Below, piece after piece: positions 8,104 through 15,524 of a stretch of DNA of 41,519 bases. The translations under genes were made by a program, and so were the position numbers. Origin of the DNA: JAAXHE01 sp964551635 (GTDB taxonomy: Bacteria; Latescibacterota; UBA2968; GCA-2709665); assembly GCA_964551635.1 (NCBI GenBank), contig CAZKDZ010000210.1, positions 1 to 41,519 of the forward strand, in the 5' to 3' direction. The notes beneath the pieces are model-generated. The model was not told the origin of the DNA. It was given only the letters and a program-made list of their open reading frames with translations, and searched no databases. Positions within the stretch are counted from its first letter, which is position 1. Every line of letters starts with the position of its first letter.

Positions 8104-9768
8104 CTACTGCCGCAAAACGTGCCTTTCGACCTGATCCGGAAAATACTTCATCAGGCTCTCCGTCACCAGAGGCGCAGCAGTTCCCAGGCCACACGCGCTG
8201 GTGGCCATCATCGTCTGGCCGATATCATGTACTTCCGCCCGCCACGGCCCCACCTGCATCGGTCCGTTCACGCCGTTCAGCCGCTCCATCAACCGGCGCG
8301 TGCCAATGCGACACGGGAAACACTTGCCGCAGGACTCGTCCGCAAAAAAGGCCATCGCGCCGTGGGCAACCTCAACCATGTCCCTGCTGTCGTCGAAGAC
8401 GATAATGCCTCCGGCGCCCAGAAAAGACCCGAAACCCTGCAGGCTGGGCTCGTCGAGAGTCGCTTCCAGCGCTTCGCCGGCAACAAAGCCGCCGGACAAT
8501 CCCGCCATAGTTACCGCCTGGATGTTCCGGCCATCGGGGGCGCCGCCGCCCCAATCGTAAAGCAGCGTTCTCAGGGGCAGACCGAACGGGACTTCGTAGT
8601 TGCCGGGATTCGTGATATCGCCAGACAGGCTGATGACTTTGGTGCCTGGCTGAGCGTTCAACCCGAGATTCCGGTACCAATCCGCGCCTTTACGTATGAT
8701 CTGAGGTACGGCAACCAGCGTCTCAACGTTATTCACCGCCGTCGGCAGGTTCTCAAACCCGTGGGTAACGGGATAGGGCGGCCGGTTTCTCGGAAACGGA
8801 TGCCTGCCCTCCAGGCTGTTCAGCAATGACCCCTCTTCGCCGCACACATACGCCCCGCCGCCCCGCCGGATATGTATCTGAAAGTCGAGATCCGACCCCA
8901 GAATACCATCGCCAATCAAGCCGGCGGCCTCCGCTTCTTCGATGGCGCATTCAAGAATGTCGAGTGTTTGAGGGTATTCGTACCGCAGGTAGATGAACCC
9001 GCGCGTGGCGCCGGTTGCGTACGCGGCGATGACCATACCCTCCAGCACAGCGTGAGGATCATAGTCCAGCAGGGCCCGATCCTTGAAGCAACCGGGTTCT
9101 CCTTCATCCGCGTTGCAGACAACCGTTTTCGGACCGTTCGGGGCTTCAGAAACCGCCTCCCACTTCGGTCCCGTGGGAAAGCCCGCGCCTCCGCGGCCAG
9201 ACAGCCCGCTTTCCGTGACTCGCTCCACGACATCAGAGGGCTTCATCCGAGCAATCGCGTTCTTCAGTCCTTCGTACCCGCGTGTCGCGCAATACCCTTC
9301 GAGATTCGAGCGGTTCGGCGCACGAATATGCCGAAAGACGCACTCCTCCAGTTCGCCCGGGTTTTCCGCCGGCAGCGGCGTCGGAACTTCCCTGAGGCGA
9401 CGGGCATTCGTCCCCACCAGAACCCGGTGGTTGTGAATCACCGGCACCGGTTCGTCACACCTGCCCGCGCACGCCATTGGGACGCCGTTCAGCGCGTTGC
9501 ACAGCTCTCGCGCGCCACGAAGCGCGCAAATGGGGCCGGTGCAGACGCGGAAATCGTCAAGTCCGCCCGGCTTGCGGGAAATGTGGTGGTAAAACGTCAC
9601 GGTACCGAACAAGTCTGCCAGTGGCGTATTCAACCCGGTGGCAATGGACCGAATGGCCTCATCCGAGACATGTCCATCCCGATCGTGGAACGCGTGCAAC
9701 AACGGCAACAGAGGCGCGGGTTCGTCCTTCCAGCGTCGAACCAGTTCGGCGTCCGAAGGGTCCGCCAT
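8104..9768 (-). CDS. fdhB: fused NuoE-NuoF-type NADH-binding subunit of formate dehydrogenase
   Basis: This 554-residue protein joins two Complex I-like modules. Residues 1-150 are a NuoE-type thioredoxin-like [2Fe-2S] domain with Cys76, 81, 100 and 104. The rest is NuoF-like: GRGGAGFPTGPKW (FMN site), CNADEGEPGCFKDR, the NADH-site motif RRGGGAYVCGEEGSLL, and a C-terminal [4Fe-4S] site CGKCFPC plus a later Cys in SACGLG. It would carry electrons from the FdhA iron-sulfur chain to NAD+. The start ATG has GGGAG six bases upstream; a longer in-frame extension lacks such a site. It is first in the operon, 48 bases before fdhA and about 80 bases after the predicted transcription start. Confidence 0.94.
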   Translation of the reverse strand: MADPSDAELVRRWKDEPAPLLPLLHAFHDRDGHVSDEAIRSIATGLNTPLADLFGTVTFYHHISRKPGGLDDFRVCTGPICALRGARELCNALNGVPMACAGRCDEPVPVIHNHRVLVGTNARRLREVPTPLPAENPGELEECVFRHIRAPNRSNLEGYCATRGYEGLKNAIARMKPSDVVERVTESGLSGRGGAGFPTGPKWEAVSEAPNGPKTVVCNADEGEPGCFKDRALLDYDPHAVLEGMVIAAYATGATRGFIYLRYEYPQTLDILECAIEEAEAAGLIGDGILGSDLDFQIHIRRGGGAYVCGEEGSLLNSLEGRHPFPRNRPPYPVTHGFENLPTAVNNVETLVAVPQIIRKGADWYRNLGLNAQPGTKVISLSGDITNPGNYEVPFGLPLRTLLYDWGGGAPDGRNIQAVTMAGLSGGFVAGEALEATLDEPSLQGFGSFLGAGGIIVFDDSRDMVEVAHGAMAFFADESCGKCFPCRIGTRRLMERLNGVNGPMQVGPWRAEVHDIGQTMMATSACGLGTAAPLVTESLMKYFPDQVERHVLRQ

Positions 9769-9854
9769 TGAACACTCCCTATTGATGCCAGCCCGGCAGA
9801 AAATAACGCCCACCGGCATTCGGCCAGCGGGAGACGCTCGTGTTAGCCCGGAAT

Positions 9855-9883
9855 AATATAGACAAGATAAATGTAGCTGTCAA
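9855..9883 (-). promoter_or_regulatory. sigma-70-type promoter of the fdh operon
   Basis: On the minus strand TTGACA (9883-9878) and TATATT (9860-9855) are separated by exactly 17 bases. The -35 box is perfect and the -10 box matches five of six. Transcription would begin near 9848, giving an 80-base leader to fdhB. No sigma-54 GG/GC box is visible despite the presence of rpoN in the window. Confidence 0.72.
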
Positions 9884-9906
9884 GGCGGGTTACGGCAGGT
9901 CGAATC

Positions 9907-9935
9907 TTGAAAACCAGCTGCGGATTTTGTATCGA
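9907..9935 (+). promoter_or_regulatory. candidate promoter of the class V aminotransferase gene
   Basis: TTGAAA (9907-9912) and TATCGA (9930-9935) are 17 bases apart on the plus strand, pointing at the aminotransferase start at 10120. The -35 box is good and the -10 box only partial. It lies 24 bases from the divergent fdh promoter. The rest of the 351-base gap between the divergent genes shows no other feature. Confidence 0.4.
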
Positions 9936-10119
9936 CCATGAAATGCGGAGGGGCAACGCTGGTCGCAACGCGGCTGGCGACGGAGTCGGTCACAAAGGAC
10001 TTGGAAACCGTCAAACCGGAAATTACAATTGTGGGCAGACCGGACCCCCCGGCTCCGATACCCGGCGTTCGCCGGCCGATGCCGCTCAACTTTCTTCAAC
10101 GTCGTTCCAGGAGGCTCAG

Positions 10120-11334
10120 GTGAACCTGCACGATACGAACTGGCCGACTTCCGATGAAGAGGAAGTCTACTGGCAGAAGGTTCGGGCAGACTATATGATC
10201 GACGACGATGAGGTCTATCTCAATACCGGATCCGTTGGCGTGCAACCCAGACCTGTATTCGAGAAGATGATCGCGATTCAGAGGGATGTGGAACGCAGTC
10301 CCATCCGGAATCGGGCGAAATATTCGGACGCCGTGGACGAAAGCCGCGTCCGGCTGAGCAACTTTATGAACGCCCGGCCGGAGGACGTCGCATTCACCTG
10401 CAATATTACTGTATCCATTAATATGGTTGTCAATGGCCTGGACTGGCGTCCCGGTGATGAGATTCTGGCTTCAAACCATGAGTACGGCGCAATCGACCAT
10501 TGCCTTCATCAGGCGGAACGTCGCCATGGGGTTGCGGTCAGACGTGCAGGAATCCCTGCGGATGCCGACAGTCCCGATGCCATACTGGATGCATTCGAAT
10601 CCGGATTTACCACCCGCACCCGACTGGTACTTTGCAGCCACATCTTTACCCGGACGGGCCTGATAACGCCAGTTGGTGCGTTGGCCCGCCTCGCCCACCG
10701 GCGCGGCGCGATGATCGCGGTCGACGGCGCCCACGCGCCCGGTATGATCCCGCTGGACCTGGATGCCCTTGATTGTGACTTTTACGGCGGCAACTGCCAC
10801 AAGTGGCTTTGCGCGCCGAAGGGTACCGGGTTCCTTTACGCAGCGCCACACGCGCAGGAGCGCTTGAATCACATCGTTGTGAGCTGGGGATACAGCCGTG
10901 AGGGGCCGAAACGGTACGGGGACGGATCGCTCCGGATCAACGATCGTCCGTTAATGTGGGGAATCGAGAACTGGGGAACCCGGGATCAGTCCGGTTTTAT
11001 CGCGGTTGGCGATGCCGTGGAATTCCAGGAGCGGGTTGGCAAACACCGGATTCTGCGCAGAGGCCGGGGACTCGCAGCCTACCTGAGGAAAGGAATGGAG
11101 GCAACGGGATGGGCGAGACTGCTCACACCTTGCAGGGCCGACATGTCCGGTTCAATCTCGGCATTCCAGGTGACTGGCTTCGAACACCTCGACCTGTATG
11201 ACCGATACCGGATAACCGTGCCGACCCAACGAGTCAATGGCGCCCACTGGATCCGGGTGTCTACCCACATTTGTAACGGTTTCGACCACGTCGACCGGCT
11301 CCTCGAAGCCCTGCGCGAACAGCGTCCCGGCTGA
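10120..11334 (+). CDS. class V aminotransferase (isopenicillin N epimerase-like)
   Basis: This is a 404-residue PLP-dependent enzyme of aminotransferase class V. After the N-terminal VYLNTGSVGV segment come EDVAFTCNITVSINMV (cofactor phosphate region) and VDGAHAPGMIPLDL, in which the Asp binds the pyridine nitrogen. The Schiff-base lysine is in YGGNCHKWLCAPKGTGFLY. The start is GTG, chosen because a perfect AGGAGG lies five bases ahead; 71 further codons are open upstream but are not family-like. The family includes CefD-like epimerases, cysteine desulfurases and lyases, so the exact reaction is uncertain. It is transcribed divergently from the fdh operon. A short inverted-repeat element begins immediately after its stop codon. 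Confidence 0.9.
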   Translation: MNLHDTNWPTSDEEEVYWQKVRADYMIDDDEVYLNTGSVGVQPRPVFEKMIAIQRDVERSPIRNRAKYSDAVDESRVRLSNFMNARPEDVAFTCNITVSINMVVNGLDWRPGDEILASNHEYGAIDHCLHQAERRHGVAVRRAGIPADADSPDAILDAFESGFTTRTRLVLCSHIFTRTGLITPVGALARLAHRRGAMIAVDGAHAPGMIPLDLDALDCDFYGGNCHKWLCAPKGTGFLYAAPHAQERLNHIVVSWGYSREGPKRYGDGSLRINDRPLMWGIENWGTRDQSGFIAVGDAVEFQERVGKHRILRRGRGLAAYLRKGMEATGWARLLTPCRADMSGSISAFQVTGFEHLDLYDRYRITVPTQRVNGAHWIRVSTHICNGFDHVDRLLEALREQRPG

Positions 11335-11403
11335 GAAGCTGTCTTAAAATTACCGGCGCTTTTTCTCTCGCGCGAAGGCCGCCGGGAGTATTTAGACAGC
11401 TTC
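11335..11403. repeat. short MITE-like palindromic element abutting a stop codon
   Basis: GAAGCTGTCT (11335-11344) and AGACAGCTTC (11394-11403) are perfect terminal inverted repeats. A second nested pair, CCGGCG (11353-11358) and CGCCGG (11380-11385), lies inside. The 69-bp unit is flanked on both sides by TGA (11332-11334 and 11404-11406), which looks like a 3-bp target duplication. The left copy is the stop codon of the aminotransferase. There is no T-run, so it is not a standard terminator. It could be a mobile element or a palindromic extragenic repeat. Confidence 0.5.
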
Positions 11404-11820
11404 TGAGTATCGACATCACGGCATGTTCCGAAAACATCAGCTCCGTACGCAGAGCCCTTTCGCATGAGTACACCATACGCCGCTGACCGCCGACATTCAG
11501 GGGCTCCGAACCCACTTTGAGTCAGCACTGTCAATGGCGTCTTCCATGCAATTCACGGGCCGCGGTCGAACACCGGGAACGCCGAAATATCCGTGTACGA
11601 ATCGTGGTTCTCCATCGCGGATTAGGCCGGACGCGGCGAACGGACCTTGCCGCAGACTGAAAATGTGAATTGAGATTATACGTGTAAGTGCATAAAATTC
11701 AATAAAATAGACAGATTTACATACAAGTATATTAAAAACAATAAATTATATGAATCCCCATGTTTTGAACTCCGAATCATGCCGAGCAAAAATTCGTGTA
11801 ACTTCTAGTAAATTTTTTTC
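11404..11820. other. intergenic region, AT-rich toward the HU gene
   Basis: No gene is supported here. The first part (to about 11650) has ordinary base composition and no recognisable motif. From about 11665 to 11820 the sequence becomes strikingly AT-rich (runs of A and T, ATAAATTATATG-like stretches) compared with the GC-rich surroundings. Such a tract upstream of a nucleoid-protein gene may be an UP-element-like or bent, autoregulated promoter region. Confidence 0.5.
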
Positions 11821-11850
11821 TTGCGGCAATTGGCACTTTGGGTCTATATT
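11821..11850 (+). promoter_or_regulatory. candidate promoter of the HU-family gene
   Basis: TTGCGG (11821-11826) and TATATT (11845-11850) are 18 bases apart, just downstream of the AT-rich tract and 40 bases before the HU start codon. The -10 box is good and the -35 box modest. An overlapping TATTAT (11847-11852) is another possible -10. Confidence 0.4.
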
Positions 11851-11890
11851 ATGTTCCGATACGAACGGGCGTGTCAAACGGGAGGACGAA

Positions 11891-12220
11891 ATGACAACAA
11901 CCAAAAAGGATCTGGCGCTCGAAATATCCGAACGGCTGGGCGTCAAGAAGCAACTCGCCTACGAGGTTGTGGACACGCTCTTCAGGGCAATGCGCGAGAG
12001 CCTCATTTCCGGCGACCGAATCGAGATTCGCGGTTTTGGTGTCCTCGGCGTAAAGGACACCAAGCCAAAGCCTGCGGCGCGTAACCCCAGAACAGGTGAA
12101 ATCGTTTACGTGCCCGCACGAAAGAAAAGCTACTTTAAAGCGGGCGTACTCATCAAGAAAGCGCTCCACCAGCCGCTGGATCCAACCAGCCAGGAGGCAT
12201 CCGAACCGCTGCCCAAGTAG
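11891..12220 (+). CDS. HU/IHF-family DNA-binding protein
   Basis: This is a 109-residue nucleoid-associated protein. The HU fold is clear: KKDLALEISERLGV at the N-terminus, the dimer core RIEIRGFGVLGVK, then the DNA-grasping arm with RNPRTGE (the conserved RNPxTGE motif, whose proline kinks DNA). It ends with KSYFKAGVLIKKAL plus a short acidic/serine tail. GGAGG lies five bases upstream of the ATG; the longer in-frame extension runs through the promoter region and is rejected. It is monocistronic with its own terminator. Sequence alone does not decide between HU and IHF subunit. Confidence 0.95.
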   Translation: MTTTKKDLALEISERLGVKKQLAYEVVDTLFRAMRESLISGDRIEIRGFGVLGVKDTKPKPAARNPRTGEIVYVPARKKSYFKAGVLIKKALHQPLDPTSQEASEPLPK

Positions 12221-12319
12221 CAGGACCCCAAGCCGGCTGAATCTGCGACCACAGATTCGGTCGTTGTACGAATCTACGGACACCGGATCCCTCGAAGCAG
12301 TCCCCCGGAGATCGATGAA

Positions 12320-12356
12320 AGCGGAGCGTCAGAGACGTTACTCCGCTATTTCTTTT
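12320..12356 (+). terminator. rho-independent terminator after the HU gene
   Basis: AGCGGAG (12320-12326) pairs with CTCCGCT (12341-12347). Inside, CGTC pairs with GACG around a 3-base loop, and the 3' side carries a 3-base bulge. The stem is followed by ATTTCTTTTG. It lies 100 bases past the HU stop. In the reverse direction the T-run is too short to be convincing, so it serves mainly the plus strand. Confidence 0.7.
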
Positions 12357-12519
12357 GTAATACGACCATATCCGGCTGATCGCGGCTATTACAAACGGGC
12401 CACGACCCAACAGGAGTCCTTCATCGGCAATGGTGTGCCCTCGCGCATCTTCCGCAGGACGTTAATCGCGAGGCTTCCGAATCGACTTGCGCTTCGCGCG
12501 TGTCTTCCGCCCTTCGAGC

Positions 12520-13929
12520 CTAATGAAATACCACCATCTTCAGTTCGGTCATCTCCTCCACAGCATACTTTGGTCCTTCCTTTCCCATCCCGCTGTCTTT
12601 CAATCCGCCGTAAGGCATCAGGTCAGCCCGCCATTGAGGGCCCCAATTCACCATAATATTGCCCGACTGAACCCGGTTTACGAACTGCATTGCGTGGTCC
12701 AGGTTCTCCGTGAACAATGCGGCCGACAAACCGTAATTGGTGTCGTTGGCTGAGGAAATGGCCTCGTCAATTGTTTCAAATCGGGTCAGTCCGACGGCCG
12801 GACCAAAGAGTTCGTCGCATGAGATCCGCATTTTGGGATCGACGTCCGCAACCACAGTTGGCGCGTGCAATGTGCCGTCCCGGTCTCCGCCCACGATTAT
12901 CCTTGCGCCGCCCTCCCTGGCCTCGCGTATCCAGGCGCCAACCCGCTCGGCATCTCTTTCACGGATCATCGGACCCATGGCAACCGACTCATCCAGCTGA
13001 TTGCCGATTTTCATGGCCTCCACCTGAGGCTTGAGTACGTCAATGAAATCTTCGTATACGTCCTTGTTGACCATGACACGCTGCGCCGAAATGCAAACCT
13101 GCCCGGCGTTGGCAAATCCGGTCGCGGTCGTGGCGGCAGCCACCTTGTCCAGGTCGGCGTCGGGCATTACGATTAACGGGGAATTGGATCCCAGTTCCAT
13201 CGTCACTTTCTTCAGTCCCGCCGTCCTGCAAATCTGTTCACCCACGTCTCTGCTGCCGGTGAAGGAGATCTTGCGGACACGGGAATCAGACGAGAGCAGG
13301 TCGCCGATTTCGCCTCCGGGCCCCGTGATGCACTGCACGGCTTCGGCTGGCGCGCCTGCATCCAGAAGAACATCCACGAGTTTCAAGGCGGAGAGCGGCG
13401 TGTCGGTGGCCGGTTTAATGATAACCGAATTTCCGGCCGCCAGTGCAGGTCCTACCTTGTGGCAGACCAGATTCAGAGGAAAATTGAAGGGCGTTATGGC
13501 CACGACAACGCCACAAGGTACTCGAACGGTAAACCCGAACTTGCCCTCCGCACCGGTCGCGCCGTCCAGCGGGATGGTCTCGCCGTAGAGTCGTTTTGCC
13601 TCTTCGGCCGAAAGTGTCATCGTATCGACGGCCCGTGCGGCCTCCCCGCGCCCTTCGGAAATGACCTTTCCCTCTTCGGCCGAAATGGTCTGCCCGAAAT
13701 CCTCCTGGCGTTCCACCATCAGTTCAGCTGCGCGGTGCAGAACACGATATCGTTCGTGGGCCGGCATCGCCGCCATGATTTCGGCGCCCCTGGCCGCTGT
13801 CGCAAGGGCGGCCTGTACGTCCCCGCTGTCGGCGCGAGGTACCGTATCGACAACCGAGCCATCGTACGGGTTCAGCACCTCGATTTTCTCATCCTTGTCC
13901 ATCCAGCGGGAATTGACGAACATCTGCAT
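12520..13929 (-). CDS. NAD(P)-dependent aldehyde dehydrogenase
   Basis: This is a 469-residue aldehyde dehydrogenase. The landmarks are in order: the ITPFNFPLNL segment, the nucleotide-binding FTGSRDVGEQI, general-base glutamate in MELGSNSPLIV, nucleophile cysteine in GQVCISAQRV, and ELFGPAVGL near the C-terminus. The start ATG has AGGAGG seven bases upstream. It resembles the lactaldehyde/non-phosphorylating glyceraldehyde-3-phosphate group, but the substrate cannot be fixed from sequence. It converges on the HU gene at its 3' end. Upstream, a phosphatase gene ends 77 bases away on the same strand, so they could be co-transcribed. Confidence 0.93.
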   Translation of the reverse strand: MQMFVNSRWMDKDEKIEVLNPYDGSVVDTVPRADSGDVQAALATAARGAEIMAAMPAHERYRVLHRAAELMVERQEDFGQTISAEEGKVISEGRGEAARAVDTMTLSAEEAKRLYGETIPLDGATGAEGKFGFTVRVPCGVVVAITPFNFPLNLVCHKVGPALAAGNSVIIKPATDTPLSALKLVDVLLDAGAPAEAVQCITGPGGEIGDLLSSDSRVRKISFTGSRDVGEQICRTAGLKKVTMELGSNSPLIVMPDADLDKVAAATTATGFANAGQVCISAQRVMVNKDVYEDFIDVLKPQVEAMKIGNQLDESVAMGPMIRERDAERVGAWIREAREGGARIIVGGDRDGTLHAPTVVADVDPKMRISCDELFGPAVGLTRFETIDEAISSANDTNYGLSAALFTENLDHAMQFVNRVQSGNIMVNWGPQWRADLMPYGGLKDSGMGKEGPKYAVEEMTELKMVVFH

Positions 13930-14006
13930 GATCTTGCCTCCTGCGAAATGACAGCTGAGTCGGATCCGGTCCGCTCTTCAACGGCCCACGGCCGGTGCGC
14001 ACACCA

Positions 14007-14927
14007 TTATGTTCTCTTTATTACGACCAGACTGATATCGTCGTGAGGTTGACCGAAGTTGAGTACGTCCACCTTAATCGCTTCGAATATTCCGTGTGCC
14101 GAGAGCCCCTTGACCCCGCGGAGAATGTCCTCGAGCCGTTCGGGGAAATATTCGTCGTCGCCCCGGCGATGGTCTGCCAGCCCGTCCGTATACAGCAGCA
14201 GAATGTCTCCCGAACCGCGCAACGTCCACTCGTTGATCTCATATTTCTTCTTGAAACCAAGCACACTCTGAATCGCCTGCCTGTCTATATCTTCCTGTGA
14301 TGGCAAAGTCCCGATGGGAGGAAAATTCACAAACAGTTCCTCGCTGATATCCATTATTCGATTCTGCAAATTCGAGAAAACGATCGGCATGGGATGGGCG
14401 GCAGAGAGAAATTTGAAGGTGTCGTCCTCGCTGATCTCTCCATAAATCATCGTCAGAAACTTGCTGACGCTGGAAGAATTGTAGATCCGGGTATTCAGAT
14501 TTTCGAACAGTTTCTCGGTGATCGTACCGAACTGGTCCAGTTCGTAGATAGCGCCCAGCAAGAAAGCCTCGTGCAGCATTCCTGCCAGCATCGCGTCCGT
14601 TATCTGATGTCCGGATACGTCCACGAGGGCGACTCCGGCCATCCGCTGGCATCTCCTCAGATTCGCAGCTACGGTACCGCGTCCTTCTTCCTCCGCCTTT
14701 TGTATCCGTGCCTCCAGATCGTACCGTTTTTTGAAATCCACATAGATGATATGATCTCCACCGATCAGGCCGTCAAGCGGAATCGTTTCTCCGTAAATAT
14801 CGATTCCCTTTAATTTTGGGATCTCACCCGAAGGCGGCTTGATATGCTTGACGATTTCCTGAAAATTCTGCAATTCGCCGGTAAGGCGGTGCAGGGACTT
14901 GATGACATCGATCGACGATTCTTCCAT
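14007..14927 (-). CDS. SpoIIE/PP2C-type serine phosphatase
   Basis: This is a 306-residue protein with a helical N-terminus of about 50 residues followed by a PP2C-like SpoIIE phosphatase domain. The metal-binding acidic residues appear in GGDHIIYVDF, ALVDVSGHQITDAM, LLYTDGLADHR and PHDDISLVVIKR. A segment YDLEARIQKAEEEGRG, predicted to be helical, is inserted after the first strand. There is no signal peptide or transmembrane segment. Enzymes of this class dephosphorylate anti-sigma-factor antagonists or respond to sensor domains, but no sensor or partner switch gene is next to it. The start is the ATG with GGAG seven bases upstream. Confidence 0.88.
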   Translation of the reverse strand: MEESSIDVIKSLHRLTGELQNFQEIVKHIKPPSGEIPKLKGIDIYGETIPLDGLIGGDHIIYVDFKKRYDLEARIQKAEEEGRGTVAANLRRCQRMAGVALVDVSGHQITDAMLAGMLHEAFLLGAIYELDQFGTITEKLFENLNTRIYNSSSVSKFLTMIYGEISEDDTFKFLSAAHPMPIVFSNLQNRIMDISEELFVNFPPIGTLPSQEDIDRQAIQSVLGFKKKYEINEWTLRGSGDILLLYTDGLADHRRGDDEYFPERLEDILRGVKGLSAHGIFEAIKVDVLNFGQPHDDISLVVIKRT

Positions 14928-15023
14928 GGACGAACTCCAGACCTGCACGGATCATCGGAAATCGCGTTCAGATGAAGATACGAAAAGTCTCTTGCCGAAA
15001 CAACAGCAGAACGGCAATAACGT

Positions 15024-15061
15024 AAAAGAGGGACACCCGTTGCACACCGGTTGTCCCTCTT
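15024..15061 (-). terminator. terminator downstream of the 86-residue protein gene
   Basis: A 10-bp stem (15026-15035 with 15052-15061, core AGAGGGACA/TGTCCCTCT) is followed on the minus strand by TTTTACG. It lies 23 bases after the stop codon at 15084. The T-run is short, so the call is moderate. Confidence 0.6.
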
Positions 15062-15083
15062 CAATGCGACCGTGTAATCCAGC

Positions 15084-15344
15084 TCAGCTCTCAGCTTCTT
15101 CCTCAACTTCCGCGTGACCGTTGGACGTCAGGTATTCATACGCCTTGTTCAGGACCAGGATCGCCTTGGGAATGTCGTTCACCCCCAGGCTGCTGGAACG
15201 TTGCCACTCGCCCTGCTTGTCCCGGTAGCTTCTCTGAAACGAGACCGTACGGACGTTGAAGCTGTCCTTGCCGCGGCTGTATTCGTTATCGAATACGGAA
15301 GCGCTGCACGAACCGTGTCTGAACGTGATCTCTGGCTGCGCCAT
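15084..15344 (-). CDS. small conserved protein of unknown function (86 aa)
   Basis: This is an 86-residue soluble protein beginning MAQPEITFRHGSCSASVF. Its body is a likely beta-sheet with VRTVSFQRSYRDKQGEWQ, then a helix NDIPKAILVLNKAYEYL and an acidic tail. From memory this layout (SASVF, SFQRxYKDKxGEW, NDIPKAxLVLNKAYEYL) matches a widespread family of small hypothetical proteins in bacteria and archaea. I know of no established function for it. The Shine-Dalgarno is perfect (AAAGGAGGTGG) with five bases to the ATG, suggesting strong expression. It has its own terminator and is probably monocistronic. Confidence 0.85.
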   Translation of the reverse strand: MAQPEITFRHGSCSASVFDNEYSRGKDSFNVRTVSFQRSYRDKQGEWQRSSSLGVNDIPKAILVLNKAYEYLTSNGHAEVEEEAES

Positions 15345-15524
15345 GGTTTCCACCTCCTTTCCTCGGTTGTTCCCGTTCCCGCTGCAACGATCCGACCGAC
15401 CCTGCACGCAATAAATCTACGTTGCCGCGAGAATGGACTCCTGCACACATTTGATCGTCCCGCACGCCGACCCCTGCTCCGATCCGGGTTCGGACATGGT
15501 CGATTGCGCATGGCGTCTGGCGGT

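Noticed and set aside
11830..11850. TGGCAC near the HU gene as a sigma-54 promoter
   Set aside because: The TTGC element required about five bases downstream is missing.
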